Assembly: GCF_026914265.1 (NCBI RefSeq)
Contig: NC_069130.1
Span: forward strand, 42,152,429-42,216,428
Direction: 5' to 3'
Length of the DNA: 64,000 nt
Origin: Mya arenaria
Lineage: Eukaryota; Mollusca; Bivalvia; Myida; Myidae
Each line of letters starts with the position of its first letter. The stretch's first letter is position 1. The position numbers and the translations under genes were made by a program. Under the pieces are notes generated by a model. The model did not search any database, was not told the origin of the DNA, and saw only the letters and a program-made list of their open reading frames with translations. This document shows, one piece after another, positions 22,285 to 34,979 of the stretch.

Positions 22285-22445
22285 TTCGGACTAGAAATTG
22301 TTAAAAATTTCTTCGGGGAGGACCACTGAACGCCCCTGCGAACACTTCAAACCCAAACAATTTCGTTTCTGAAGGAGGGGAGCAAATAAAAGGGTACGCC
22401 CCTTATGTACGCCCCCTCTAACGGCGAATCCTGGATCCACCCCTG
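22285..22445. repeat. Interspersed repeat (GGATCCACCCCTG type), copy 1
   Basis: CACCATTTCGGACTAGAAAT on the left and GGCGAATCCTGGATCCACCC on the right. Related pieces lie at 31440-31575 and 34535-34650. It opens the frequent spurious frame containing VDPGFAVRGG on the minus strand. Between here and 23625 I see no other feature. Confidence 0.6.
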
Positions 22446-23624
22446 CACTGTTACCCTCTGACGTTATGAAATTCACTCAAGGCTACAAATACGTTGCCGT
22501 ATTGGATTTTATGTGAAAAAATGATTGATTACACGGGCATTGTAACCTTAAAAGACACTTAGTAATATACATTTACTTCTATATATTGTATGAAATTGAC
22601 TGTACGCGTCGATTACGGGATTTACTGATAGTATTTTATTTAAAGTCTGTATCACCTGAGCGCTTTGTTTACCAGCCTATAATTGTTGCAAAAATGACAG
22701 CAAGATTTGCAGCTGGCAATGAAAATAAATTATTGACATAAGAAACATCAAACGATTCAGTTAATACAAGGGGGATTCTATGTAGGGGTGTTTCTCTGTT
22801 TCTCGGGGAAGAAAATAAATGATACAGTTTTTGTTCGGTATAATAAAACAGGATTTGATTGCATTGAGCGCCTCTGTCGACAGTATTTACCTCAGGCTGA
22901 TATTATGCACTGTCACCCTCAAGGCAGTAGCCAATAGTAAGATAATGTTAGGTCGTTTTTGTTGGTAAGAAACTGGTTTTGGTTCAATATTGCTTTCTCG
23001 AGCTAAGTACATGTATTTGTTTCATATGGCAGTGTCAAATAAAATGAAAACCAGTTTTATCCATTGTTTTTACGAAAACCGATGGTTGTTGAAACTATCG
23101 AAATCCCCTCAGGAGGCGGTTTCGTCGGTTCGTTCCATCCGTAAACTAGCCCACTTTGACAAAACAACATGGCGGACAGTGACCCACCACTATATAGTAA
23201 CAGCAGGCAAACGACCATCTGCGGTATCATTGTTTTGATTATTAGCTAGATGCAGAAGCTCCGTCACGTTATTACGTTACAAAAGCTATACACAAAATCA
23301 TGCATTTGTTACGTCAAGCAAAGCTTTCGAAGTCGGATTCAAAAGCGCCGAAACCCTTGAAACTTAAACTAAAACTAGTTTGGAATCAACAAAAATGCCC
23401 TTAATGAAAGAGTGACTCTATTCGGTTCATTGTTATGTTTTAGATGTGGTATGTATGTTTGTAATTCGTGTCGGAAAAAAGCTCATTGAGTTAATGCTTC
23501 TTGTTAACAAATACACGACTTTATATAAAGATTATGATCTTGTAACCTAAGCTATCAGCTTTTGTCACAATCGAAACACAAGGAAAAAGTATGAACTAAA
23601 ACGAAGTGCTTTCTTATATGCAGT

Positions 23625-23802
23625 TAAAACTCGCTATGTCGAAGTCGTTATGACCTCATGATTTTTTTTCGAGATAACGAATATTCGATATAACCGGAAT
23701 ATAACAAGTGTATATGTAAAACAAAAATGAATCCAAAAAATCGACACAATTAGAATATCGAGATAACACAGTTCGACATAGCGGGTTTCGACTGTAATTT
23801 AA
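23625..23802. mobile_element. MITE-like element, family 3, copy 3
   Basis: Ends AACTCGCTATGTCGAAGTC and GTTCGACATAGCGGGTTTCG are inverted, about 175 bp apart. No coding. Confidence 0.75.
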
Positions 23803-24117
23803 AAAAAAACTTCTATATAAAAATGTTCTACGAACGTTATCTGGTTTGTAAAAGCGGTGTAGTTGTCCCCCGCACCACCTCCATGTCTGAAAAAAAACAC
23901 AGACATAATAATATACAGGTACGGTTTCAATTAGGTAATAAATAGGCGGATCAAGGTTTTCACGTTAGTGAAAGGGACGAAACTTGAGGCGTGCTTCCAC
24001 TCCTCTGAAACGAACACAATAGCCTGTAAAAAGACTCGCTCAGGGTTTTCTAAAATGCAGTTTATTTGTATGACGAAATAAAGTGAGGCAAATAATTACA
24101 AGTGTTAAAACTAAGAT

Positions 24118-24478
24118 ACCCAAAGCTGGAAATCTTCAGCAAATGTTGATATTTGCTTAAATATCGTCTTTGAAGACTACAATTTTCATTAGCGTTAAGC
24201 GTTAGCTTTGATTTATTCGTTGTTGCGTGAAAGGTTGATTGACATTATCACGTGATGTTATCAATGTAATGTTAAAATATCAAAATATTCATCCATATAC
24301 AAAAGCTGGAATTCTTCAGCAAATGTTGATTTTGTTTTTGCTCAAATATCGTCTTTAAAGACCGCAATTTTCATTAGCCTTTATAACGGCTTTGAGCGAT
24401 TTGTCGTTGCGAGAAAGGTTGATTGACGGAATCACGTGATGTTATCAATTTAATGTTAAAATGCCAAAATATCCATTA
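24118..24478. repeat. Tandem duplication of a ~180-bp block
   Basis: The blocks 24118-24298 and 24299-24478 both run from AAGCTGGAA and CTTCAGCAAATGTTGAT to AAAGGTTGATTGAC, then ATCACGTGATGTTATCAAT. They are diverged by perhaps 15-20 percent by eye. No coding. A poly-G run of about 14 bases follows at about 24514-24528. Confidence 0.85.
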
Positions 24479-25389
24479 CTTTTTTTATAAGTGCTGGGCT
24501 TGGTTTTGTCGGCGGGGGGGGGGGGGGTCGGGGAAGTAACCGGAGTACCTTAAGAAAACCAACTTGTCCAGCTAAGTCATACAGACCAAAATCACAACCG
24601 ACCGGGCCGTGAATCGAATCTAGGACATATGTGAGTAAACAAATAATAAGCGGACTCGCTTTACGCCAAGTCAACCAAAACGTCTTGATTTTATGAATGG
24701 TTTGAATGCAGTTCTTTAATGTTAGGTAAGAAACCTGATGCGAACTAAATATTGAGAAGTGTGCACACACAATATGAATACAGTATTCATCATCTGTTTT
24801 AATAAATTTATAAATGTATTATCGTCGATTAACGACGGGTATGTAATTTTATACCACCGCCATATAGGAAGTACATTATTCATTACACACAAAAGTGACA
24901 AAACTCAATAAGCAAAAGGAAACAATAAGTAGCTACATTTACATTCAATGAATTCTAAATTAAAATCAAAACGATAAAAAAATCCGCTATTTAAACCTTA
25001 TGCATTCAATAAGCAAATTTGACTTTTCAGTAATGTATAACAATATTTTAAAAGCTTTATAATTACATTTTTTAGATTTGAAAAAGGAGTTTAAATAATA
25101 AAAAAGAGTCACAGTTACATATAACTTCTTTGGTGTCTTACATTGCGTCCGAAGTTTCCTTCGCATTTCCATTTTTCTCATTTTTCTCGTAAGCTATATT
25201 TTCCATTGTTTAAGTGTTCGAGGTTTCACAAACAGAATGCTATCCTCGTTCAAATTATACAATTAATTAAAAGTAACCATCTAAACTACGAAACGTGTAT
25301 ATGCATAAAGCGCCGTTTAATGCGCACAGGCCATGTAATCGGTAACTATACCCGAGTCTATATCTTTCGTCCGGGCGTATACTTACATT

Positions 25390-26392
25390 TCAAATGCCAT
25401 TATCTATGGAGGCTGATTTCTGCCATTTCGTGATTTCCATTTTCGCGTTGAAAGGGTGAAAATGAGAAAACGGTGGCGGGGTGGAAATGAGAAAAAATGT
25501 GTGTGTGTGGAGAAGGGAGGGGAAGGAGGGGGTTGTAAGCACCCAGGCTAGGCCCATTCGGCGTGTGCTTCAGTAAGATTGTTGGTCATTTAAGTTGTTT
25601 GGAGTATAGTGCATATGGAGAATGTAACCCTGGTTAGAGCTACCCTGGTTCTTTAACGTGCACCAGTGCATAGCACCGTCACAAGGGATCCCCATTTAGC
25701 GTCCCTCCCGGAAGACGGTTAGTAATTTTAATGATGCTGCGGGTAATCGAATCAGCGAGCCCTGAATCGACAGTCTAGTGTGTTATCATCAGGTTACCAC
25801 ACGGACACGCCCCGCTAAAAGTGGCGGTGTTAAACTGAGAAAAGTAATTTTCTCTGAACCGCTTTGCATATTGTCGAATTTTCGCCCCGCCCCCTGGTGC
25901 AACTTTCGCTTTCTTAATTTCGCCTTACGGTAGTATGCGCAACGCCGTAACAAGACAAATCGTCCCGCTGCATTTTCAAACCGGGGTTTTGGTACGTACT
26001 TTTTAACGACGAATCGTCACGCAAAAGCCAAATAGACTTAAACGCTTGTATACGCACTTTGAAATAAATAATGTTCGTGGAAAGTTTTAAATAATTCAAA
26101 TATGCCTCTGCCTACCTAAAGACAGTAATACGAAAATGACCCTCGTGTTTTCTCTGTTTCGCAGCGAAAATGCTACAGAGGAAATTAAAATCGCAAAAAA
26201 TGCGCTTCTGAAGAGGCGAGGCAAGAATGCAACAATGCGAAAAGTCACCAAATGGCGGGACTAACATGCGATGCACCAGTATTTCGCATTTTCGCAGTGT
26301 ATCTTTGCGAATTTCATCATTATCTCATTTTCGCTCCGCGAAGACGAAAACACGAGATGGCAGAAATCAGCCACCATAATTATCTGTCATCA
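25390..26392. mobile_element. ~1-kb non-autonomous DNA element with inverted ends
   Basis: Left end GGAGGCTGATTTCTGCCATT and right end ATGGCAGAAATCAGCCACCA are complementary, as are inner blocks with TTTTCGC, CGAAAATG and GAGAAAA words. The interior holds GT-rich and GGAGGG-rich stretches and no transposase frame. Possibly nested. Confidence 0.65.
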
Positions 26393-26899
26393 TTGTCTTC
26401 TTTTGTTCGTGATACTTGATAGAAATGAAATATAAGAAACATGTTATTTCAGAACTTAATAGCCTCTCTCTAAACTAGGTATCAGAAAAATTCGCCTAAT
26501 GTAACCTGGCGCAGAGTTGGTGGTTTAAACTCCATGTTGCTTTAAGTAATTCAAATGATAATTTGATATTTTTCAAATGTTTACATATTTGGTTGACAAA
26601 AAGTGCAAGTCACCAGGCCAAAGGTTTACGGTTACAAGTTCACCCTCGGCCATTCTTCAAGGATTGATAATAACCTTTTCACCGATGTTTTGAAAAAAAA
26701 CAACAATTACAAATGTACTCGAAATTTTTGATTTAAATACTGTAACCAATTAGTATAAAGTATATTTATTCATTTTTCTGGTTTGAGAGGGAGGGGGTTC
26801 TGAACACTTAAGCTGTCTTAAATGTAAACGAAAATGAAGACAATTTATTGTGAAAAGAGAGTTGAAAAAATCCATCAAACAAAACAGGCAACATTAAGA

Positions 26900-28800
26900 A
26901 CTTGAGTAATGATCACGTGCCTCCATTTGCAAATAAAATACCTCTTGAAACAATCATGCGTTTTCATTTGCAAATAATGCACCTCTAGAAACGACCATGA
27001 TCTTCCATTGCAAATAATGCTCCTCTAGAAACGATCATGTTTACCATTTGCAAGTAATGCACCTCTGGAAACGATAATTACATTCCATTTGCAAATATTG
27101 CACCTCTAGAATCGACCATGATCTTCCATTGCAAATAATGCTCCTCTAGAAACGATCATGTTTACTATTTGCAAGTAATGCACCTCTGGAAACGATAATT
27201 ACATTCCATTTGCAAATAATGCACCTCTTGAAACGATCATGAGTTTTCATTTGCAAATAATGCACCTCTAGAAACGATCATGTCTTTCCAATTGCAAATA
27301 ATGCACCTCTAAAAACGATCATGTCTTTCCAATTGCAAATTATGCTCCTCTAGAAACGATCATGTCTTTCCATTTGCAAATTATGCTCCTCTAGAAACGA
27401 TCATGTTTACCATTTGCAAATTATGCTCCTCTAGAAACGATCATGTTTACCATTTGCAAATAATGCACCCCTAGAAACGATCATGTCTTTCCAATTGCAA
27501 ATAATGCACCCGTAGAAACGATCATGTCTTTCCAATTGCAAATAATGCACCCCTAGAAACGATCATGTCTTTCCAATTGCAAATAATGCACCTCTAGAAA
27601 CGATCATGTCTTTCCAATTGCAAATAATGCACCTCTAGAAACGATCATGTCTTTCCAATTGCAAATTATGCTCCTCTAGAAACGATCATGTTTACCATTT
27701 GCAAGTAATGCACCCCTAGAAACGATCATGTCTTTCCATTTGCAAATAATGCACCCCTAGAAACGATCATGTCTTTCCAATTGCAAATAATGCACCCCTA
27801 GAAACGATCATGTCTTTCCAATTGCAAATAATGCACCCCTAGAAACGATCATGTCTTTCCAATTGCAAATAATGCACCCCTAGAAACGATCATGTCTTTC
27901 CAATTGCAAATAATGCACCTCTAGAAACGATCATGTCTTTCCAATTGCAAATTATGCTCCTCTAGAAACGATCATGTTTACCATTTGCAAGTAATGCACC
28001 CCTAGAAACGATCATGTCTTTCCATTTGCAAATAATGCACCCCTAGAAACGATCATGTCTTTCCAATTGCAAATAATGCACCTCTAGAAACGATCATGTC
28101 TTTCCATTTGCAAATGATGCACCTCTAGAAACGATCATGTCTTTCCAATTGCAAATTATGCTCCTCTAGAAACGATCATGTCTTTCCAATTGCAAATAAT
28201 GCACCTCTAGAAACGATCATGTCTTTCCATTTGCAAATAATGCAACCCTAGAAACGATCATGTCTTTCCAATTGCAAATAATGCACCCCTAGAAACGATC
28301 ATGTCTTTCCATTTGCAAATAATGCACCTCTAGAAACGATCATGTCTTTCCAATTGCAAATTATGCTCCTCTAGAAACGATCATGTTTACCATTTGCAAG
28401 TAATGCACCTCTGGAAACGATAATTACATTCCATTTGCAAAGAATGCACCACAAGAAACGATCATGAGTTTTCATTTGCAAGTTATGCACCTCTAGAAAC
28501 AATCATGAGCTTCCATTTGCAATCAATGCACCTCTAGGAACGATCATGTGTTTCCATTTTTAAGAAAAACACCTCTAGGAACGATCATGAGCAACCATTT
28601 GCAAATAATGCACCTTTAGGAACGATCATGGGTTTCCATTTTTAGGAAATGCACCTCTAGAAACGATCATGTGATTCCATTTTCAAAAAATGTACCTCTA
28701 GAAATGATCATGTGTTTCCATTTTTAAGAAATGCACTTCTAGAAACGATCATGATGTTTGATTTGCAAATAATGCACTTTTAGAAACGATTTTGTGTTTC
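26900..28800. repeat. 41-bp minisatellite (about 45 units)
   Basis: Unit GCAAATAATGCACCTCTAGA, then AACGATCATGTCTTTCCAATT, 41 bp. Units are most uniform at 27.25-28.35 kb and decay at both sides, with scattered AAACGATCATG words out to about 28.8 kb. Variants include CACC versus CTCC and CCTCTAG versus CCCCTAG, arranged in recurring multi-unit blocks. No spacers, so not CRISPR-like. The sequence from 28.8 to 29.58 kb shows nothing further. Confidence 0.93.
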
Positions 28801-29578
28801 AATATCCGGCAGAGGGCTTCAGTATCGCGCAATGATTCACAACAAATTCACAGTTAGAATGATGCACCTTTGGAAACGAACATGAGCTTCCACTGTTTAT
28901 GATGCACCTTCGAAAAAGATGTTGAGTTTTGGTTTTGAAAATAATCCTTTTTGGAATATATGGATTGTTACCCTTTGCAAATAATGAACCTGTTAAAAAT
29001 GTAAGTTTGAATTCGCAACGAGTTTACTTTGGAAGAAAATGATGTGTTCGCATTTGTAACAAAGTCCGTTTTATAAAACTGAGTACGCATTTGCAACGAA
29101 TGTTCGAATGGAAAAGATATTCGCGCACTATCGGCGAATTCCTAAGATGTTCCGGACTGCACAGATATGAGTGTTTTCTTTACATTTCGAAAAGAAAGTG
29201 TTAACCCTTTCAAAATACAAGGTAATCAGCGGACTTTTAACGAATACTCGGGAGGGTGGTACGCGGTACGCAATAACTGAACATTAGCATTGATGTGTAA
29301 GCAAACTATTAGAATAGTTATATAGTATATGTTCCGCAAAATTTGGGTAATAAATGAAGGGAGTATTCGGCACGCAAGCCGGGATTGGGTAACAGTATCA
29401 TTCAATGATATATGAAATAAGCAAAGCATCACAGCTGGGTATGTAGGCTTTTTTAGTCTGAAATATGCCGAAAAACACTCATAAGTTCATTATTAAAGAA
29501 GACAAAAATCCATATAGGAGTATACCCCTGTACCCCTCGAAAGACAGACATATACACATATATCTTGAACATACCACC

Positions 29579-29951
29579 TTTAAAGCTGCACTCTCACAGA
29601 TTGAACGTTTTGACAACTTTTTCATTTTTTGTCTTGGAACGAGTCAATTTTTGCGAAAATCCATGGAAACCAGTTAAAAAGCACTGCTGACAAAAAAAAT
29701 TAGATCGCAGATTTTTATATTTAAGCTCAAACATTGATGTTTTATGCATTTCTCCTAAACCGTTAGTAACGGTTTAAGCCACAAAACAATAATTTTCGAA
29801 CGGAAATCCGAAAATCTGCGATCTGATCTTATGTCAGCAGTCTTTTAGCATTGGTTTGCAGACATTTACGCAAAAGTTTGCTCTTTCCAAGACAATTTTT
29901 TTTTAAAAAGTTGTAAAAATGGTAAGCTGGCTGTGAGAGTGCAGCTTTAAA
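29579..29951. mobile_element. MITE-like palindromic element, family 5, copy 2
   Basis: Left end TTAAAGCTGCACTCTCACAG, right end CTGTGAGAGTGCAGCTTTAA, and central palindrome AAACCGTTAGTAACGGTTT. This copy has the best-preserved ends. Confidence 0.88.
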
Positions 29952-30329
29952 GTGCTGACGGCGGGCTTGGTACAAATGCACTTATCACTTATAGCTGGGT
30001 CAGCCAATGTTAGACAAAATATAAACAAAAACAAGATTTAATATACTTCAGGAAATATATATGCCATATATTTCTATCTTGAAGTATTTATTTAACTTTC
30101 ACAAATAATCTTAACAGCGCGCAGGTAATAAACTTCCTATTGTTTCGCTGATAAAATATAGCTTTTACACCTCGCTTGAAACGTCGTTGAGTGGTACGGT
30201 ACATTCATCGAATGAATTATTTATTATGTTATTGACACATATGGTTTATACGTCTGTCTTAGTTAAAGACCACTGATACTGGGCTCGTGATCAATAAGCT
30301 AGCATCCATAGAACCAGAGTTCATTATTA

Positions 30330-30597
30330 TGGTGGCATATTTCTGCCACTAGATAACCATATAATTAACTAGTTAATTAAGAGGTTAACTAGTTACGTAA
30401 CTAGTTATTTTTTTCAATAAATAAAAGATCATAACGGGGAATAAATGCATGTTAGTGCCTACAACTGCCATCCTTTTATCATTTTGCCAGCTTGATGTTA
30501 AGTGGTTAACTAGTTACGTAGCTAGTTAACCTCTTAATTAACTAATTAGTTATATGGTTGTCTGGTGGCAGAAGTATGCCACCATACATTATAGATA
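30330..30597. mobile_element. Foldback element with ~80-bp inverted arms
   Basis: The left arm starts TATGGTGGCATATTTCTGCC and includes AACTAGTTAATTAAGAGGTT and ACTAGTTACGTAACTAGTTA. The right arm is its near complement, ending GGCAGAAGTATGCCACCATA. The ~100-bp middle has no coding. CATTAT-like words flank both ends and could be a target-site duplication. Confidence 0.8.
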
Positions 30598-31299
30598 ACA
30601 AACAATGAATAGTTAAAGATGCACTCTTACTCTGAGATGTTAAAGATTTACCACAATTAATAATATTGTTTAAATATTTCCAAAAGGATAAATAAATGTC
30701 GAAAACAATTGTTCTAATGAAGAAAACTGAGTTAAATTTGAAAGAAATGCGCATACAACATATTATTTCTACCTAAAAAGACTATAGTAGACCAGGGTAA
30801 ATCTTTTAGCATTCACCAATCATTTAATAATTTTGCGCTTTCTGCTAAATTAAATACACGATTACAATCTTGTTATCAGTAATTAATATTTTCCATAAAT
30901 GCATTATTTAGTAAGTAGTTAAAGGTTTATCAGTCAAAATTGATGTTTGTTATACATGTGTATGTATTGATTTTGAATAAGAAGTGTCACTTAATAAACA
31001 AATAAATAAAAACAATGAACTAAGCTTCTTCAACGGCCTCTTATTATTATCCAACTTACTTATACAGAAAAATGTCGACACCAAAACGATGGAATTTTTT
31101 TTATAATCCGGTGGTTTAAAGGGTTTCTGACGTAGATTGGCAAATGCAGTTTTTGGAGGCAACTTGTTTTCTGGCCGAATTCACGTATTGCAAATCGTCG
31201 GTAAACTGATATACAGAAAGCTTGCACCATGCAGGGAATTTCTTTGAAGTAACTTTCTTTATACAGCGTTAATATTGCGACGGAAATAAGTACGGAAGG

Positions 31300-31372
31300 T
31301 TGAAATACTCGCGTACACTATTAATAATAGTTATAATAATTATTATTGATAGTATGCGCAAGTATTTCATCG
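31300..31372. repeat. Perfect-looking hairpin, ~28-bp stem
   Basis: GAAATACTCGCGTACACTAT on the left pairs with ATAGTATGCGCAAGTATTTC on the right, with a further AT-rich stem (ATTAATAATAG/TTATTATTGAT). Too short to classify; a small MITE end-joined remnant is possible. Confidence 0.6.
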
Positions 31373-31439
31373 TATGAATACTTCATATGACACAGCGGTT
31401 ACTTCTCTTTGCCGTACGGTAATCAACCGCATATCCACA

Positions 31440-31575
31440 AGCGGATTCAGGGGTGGGGTGGGGCGCACCCGGCGCGCGTCCCCCCCCCCCCATATCCTCC
31501 AAGTATTCTTTTAAAGTCAATATTGGAGAAAAAAGTAATAAAATACGCTCAAAATGAACCATTTCGGACTATATT
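31440..31575. repeat. Interspersed repeat (GGATCCACCCCTG type), copy 2
   Basis: Starts CGGATTCAGGGGTGGGGTGG, contains a C-run at about 31482-31492, and ends near ACCATTTCGGACTA. The same ends occur in inverted sense at 22285-22445. Confidence 0.55.
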
Positions 31576-31904
31576 TTTCTTTTTTTAGTTTTATTTTCTT
31601 TTCCCATGCCAACCTTTTAAGGGGCCTTTTTGTAGCTGATAATGGTGTCGTTTGGTTCCGAAAGTCGAAAAGACGTTTCTTCAGAATGACAAAATTCACG
31701 AAGCGACTTTCAAGACATTTTTCGACTTTAAAGACATAATGAAACAATTCACAGCAACAAAAAGATATGGACTTTCAATTGGTTTTATTAATTAGTATTT
31801 ATTGTTATTGTTAATGTGAATTCCGTGAAAAGCATTTCAATAAGATATATAAAGAATGTCTTTTAAAATACTCGCATTTCTTCTCGAATTTGAACCGTAC
31901 CTGC

Positions 31905-32290
31905 TACATCATAAACTTGAACCTTTCGGAACACCTCGGAAAATTTCCAAAGAAAACAACCTCTGGTGTATGGTGGTACATCGGTAAAAGTATAACGTAT
32001 ATTTTATTATGAAATTGTTATTAATTGCAGTGATTTGACGTGTATTCTATTTCACTAAGTTTAAATTGATTGTCCGGGAAGTATATTATTGCATAGATAA
32101 TTATGATTCCAAAGAGTAAAGTCATTAAGTTTAATTGCTTAATTGAAATAACTACGCGATTTACTTGCAGCTCAGTTAAATATAATAAGTATCTTCCATG
32201 GCCGAGAGTATAAGATAGGTTCGGGAACGAGGTCGGGATGAACCTATCTTACACGAGCGGCTATGGTAGATGCCTTTTCTCCCACATCAA
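31905..32290. mobile_element. MITE-like element, family 2, diverged, joined to a TAAGATAGGTTCG palindrome
   Basis: CTTTCGGAACACCTCGGAAA and CCTCTGGTGTATGGTGGTAC belong to family 2. From 32196 a second palindrome pairs CATGGCCGAGAGTATAAGAT with its diverged complement ATCTTACACGAGCGGCTATG. The latter recurs at 40615-40665. Confidence 0.5.
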
Positions 32291-32859
32291 TATAACAAAA
32301 TTAAGTAAAAATGTATTTTTTGCTGGAACTCTTTTGTGCTTAGTGAAAATAATTGCGTATAGATATGCGATAATTCGTGGTTGTCATGGATATGCGCGCA
32401 GTAATATTCAGGTTACGTTTATAGTCAAATCGGTCTTTAAATAGTTCTAAGGAAAAACATTAGATTTCGAAAGGTGTGGGAAAAGTCTTTTATGGTGTCA
32501 TTTGAAGCGAGAAATAATTAATTAGCGTTCTAAATATTGTCACAAGTCAAGTTTTCCATGATGCTACAGACGACAGTCTTCAACAAGGGAGGTAATTACA
32601 ATGTGGTGATCATTAAAAAGGAATTTCATACGGGCATTTCATCTTCGCCCGCTCGTTTCTATCATGGTTTAATTATTGGATCTACTTATCTGAGGTGGGA
32701 GAAACACATTTCTGACATTGTAAACTATCCACGTACATCCGAGGTTGTTTTCGATGTAAATGGCCGAATGTTTGGAATGAATTGTGAACGCTTCGGTTCG
32801 ATTCTTTATCTTGAAAACTGCATACAACTCGTAAGACAGAACGTTTACTTTCGTTCTTT

Positions 32860-33110
32860 CGCATTTTCCTGCCTTCGTGCTTTAATGTCTCCGGCTTCCG
32901 CCCTTCGCTCCTTCGTTTTCGTCCCTAAGCTTCTCTTCGCCTTCATACATTCACGTTTTCGCCTTTGTACTTTTGCGTCTTAACCTTCGTCCTTCGTCCT
33001 TTGTCTTCGTACTTCGTACTTTAGCATCTAAGCTTTTGTCCTTTGCTACATTGCCTTCCGACGCGTCTGTGGGTTCGCCGTCGACCCTCCCCGTCTTCGC
33101 TCCTTCGCGT
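32860..33110. repeat. Degenerate CCTTCG low-complexity tract
   Basis: Irregular repeats of CCTTCG, CTTCGT and TTTCGC words over about 250 bp. No coding signal. The flanking 32300-32860 contains a family-2-like fragment near 32735-32780 (ACATCCGAGGTTGTTTTCGA) and nothing else I recognise. Confidence 0.6.
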
Positions 33111-33627
33111 AAGGACAAATACACAATGGCCCTTTCGGAACACCGTAGTTTTCCATGTGTTTATTTTGATTTGGGGACGAGGTTTCAACACACGTTTTCC
33201 TGTTATTTGCTTTGAAACTTTAGCAACCGTTTTATCAAATACTTAAACATGGAAAAAAAAGTTAGATTTGTGATATTTAATAGTCCAAAAAATTGCCGCT
33301 ATCTTTATAAAAATCTGAACTCCCTTCCGCTGAGATTAAATAAACAATATTCGGTTTTAATAACAGTATTGAGTTTTGTAGATTAGGTTGAATGTAAATT
33401 GTACAAATGATTGTCGTGTTTGTGTTTAGTCTCTTCCTCATTACAGAAACATGTATTTGGAATGCAAAATCAAAATAAAGAGTGTTTTTAGTGTTCACCT
33501 TTTTCGCGTGTAAAATCTTTTTCACGGATAAACAAAAAAGAAATAACAAATGTACATGTATACATGATTGAGATCGTTTTCTTTGTTTTCGTTTAAACAT
33601 TAACTCCCATGTCGGAATGGTAATACC

Positions 33628-33666
33628 ACGGACCTATAACTGCTTTATAGGTCCGTGGTAATACGT
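33628..33666. repeat. Hairpin with CCACGGACCTATA arms
   Basis: TAATACCACGGACCTATA and TATAGGTCCGTGGTAATA form an 18-bp perfect stem with a short loop (ACTGCTT-type). The arm word CCACGGACCTAT also occurs at about 51695 and 58752 in the cdc25 spacers. Confidence 0.75.
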
Positions 33667-34149
33667 AGGCGAAGTTTACCCGTGGTATAACTAATTTGCG
33701 GATAACGCTCGCATCACCCACAATCCCTCGTTTTGAAAATTATACTCTCGCGCTTTAGAATGCAACATACATTTTCAGCAAATGAAATTGCAGATATAAT
33801 TTCAACCTTCGGGTCCGCCTACTGTCACTCATCTTATACAAACTCCCTGCGTCAGGTTTTGTGATGACAATTTGTCAGCCAATAAGGTAGTATTTTAAGA
33901 CCTGAATAAGTATTTTAATGATAAAGAAGGGCTCGTTCACTACGCTCACTCCGCTCATTTTATATCATTAAAAGTTTGCATCATGTCATCTAACTATAAC
34001 AAAGCGCTCGTGAACAAGCTCAGTAGCCCGCGTTGTTTGTGCTATAACTACACCATATCCCTTGGTCATGTTCTGGTGTCGTCTGCTTGACTAAAAAGAT
34101 TCTTAGAAACTAGTGTCCAAGTTGAATTAACTTCCTGGTTACAAAATTA

Positions 34150-34470
34150 TTACAACTTTTTATATTTTTTGTCTTAGAAAGAGCAAATTTTTTGCGTAAA
34201 TATCTGCAAACCAATGATATAAGATTGTAGACAAAAAATCAGATTGTAGATTTTCATATTTCCGTTCGAAAATTAATGTTTTCTGGTTAACGGTTTTAAG
34301 AAAAATGCATAAAACATCTATTTTCTTAAATATAAAAACCTGCAATCTAATTTTTTGTCAGCAGTCTTGTATAACTGGTTTCCATGGATTTTCGCAAAAA
34401 TTGGCTCGTTCAAAGACAAAAAAAATAAAAAGTTTTCAAAACGTTCAATCTGTGAGAGTGCGGCTTTAAG
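34150..34470. mobile_element. MITE-like palindromic element, family 5, copy 3, one end missing
   Basis: Right end TCTGTGAGAGTGCGGCTTTA is present. The left part begins at TTGTCTTAGAAAGAGCAAAT without the terminal repeat. It lies in the opposite sense to copies 1 and 2. Confidence 0.75.
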
Positions 34471-34534
34471 ATGTAAGTAATTATCGCACGGCTACATGGA
34501 TTTGAAATTATTAAGGGTAAACATGTATGAAACA

Positions 34535-34650
34535 GGGGCGGATCCAGGATGTGGGGTTAGAGGGGTCACTTTAGGACATGCGCCCCTCCCTCATGAACCC
34601 CCAAAATAGACTGTAAACATGTCAAGGGGTTCTGGTGTCCTCCCCGTAAA
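34535..34650. repeat. Interspersed repeat (GGATCCACCCCTG type), copy 3
   Basis: Begins AGGGGCGGATCCAGGATGTG, with CGCCCCTCCCTCATGAACCC inside. Matches the end of copy 1 in inverted sense. Confidence 0.55.
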
Positions 34651-34979
34651 AATGAATGGATATTTGTTTACCTAAATTGTGCACTTTGGTTAAATGTATG
34701 CATATTTTCTGAGACATATTGACACAAGAGTTTACTTGGACAATTGATGTGGAAGGACTACTTATTATGTTTTAACATGTTCCAAATTATACATCTACTA
34801 TGCTTGCTTACACTTGACATTTTGAAAGTTTTTGGTTTGGTCTATCAAACCAACTTTCGTATATCCTACAGGATTTAGGTCTCATTAAAAAAAATGTTTG
34901 TTAAACGTGCCGAGAAGTAAGCAAGCAGGACGGGCATTGAGGCTTGTATTATGCCGTTTAAAGTGGTTGGAAACCTGCA

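Noticed and set aside
22291-22476. Minus-strand frame with VDPGFAVRGG as a small gene
   Set aside because: This frame belongs to a dispersed repeat with other pieces at 31440 and 34535; it has no gene context.
26900-28800. CRISPR-like array
   Set aside because: The 41-bp units abut directly with no unique spacers, in an animal-type sequence with no cas genes.
32537-33215. Overlapping frames of 148 and 80 codons rich in Ser, Phe and Arg as a gene
   Set aside because: Most of the length comes from a degenerate CCTTCG tract and a transposon fragment; no conserved motif or splice structure is visible.
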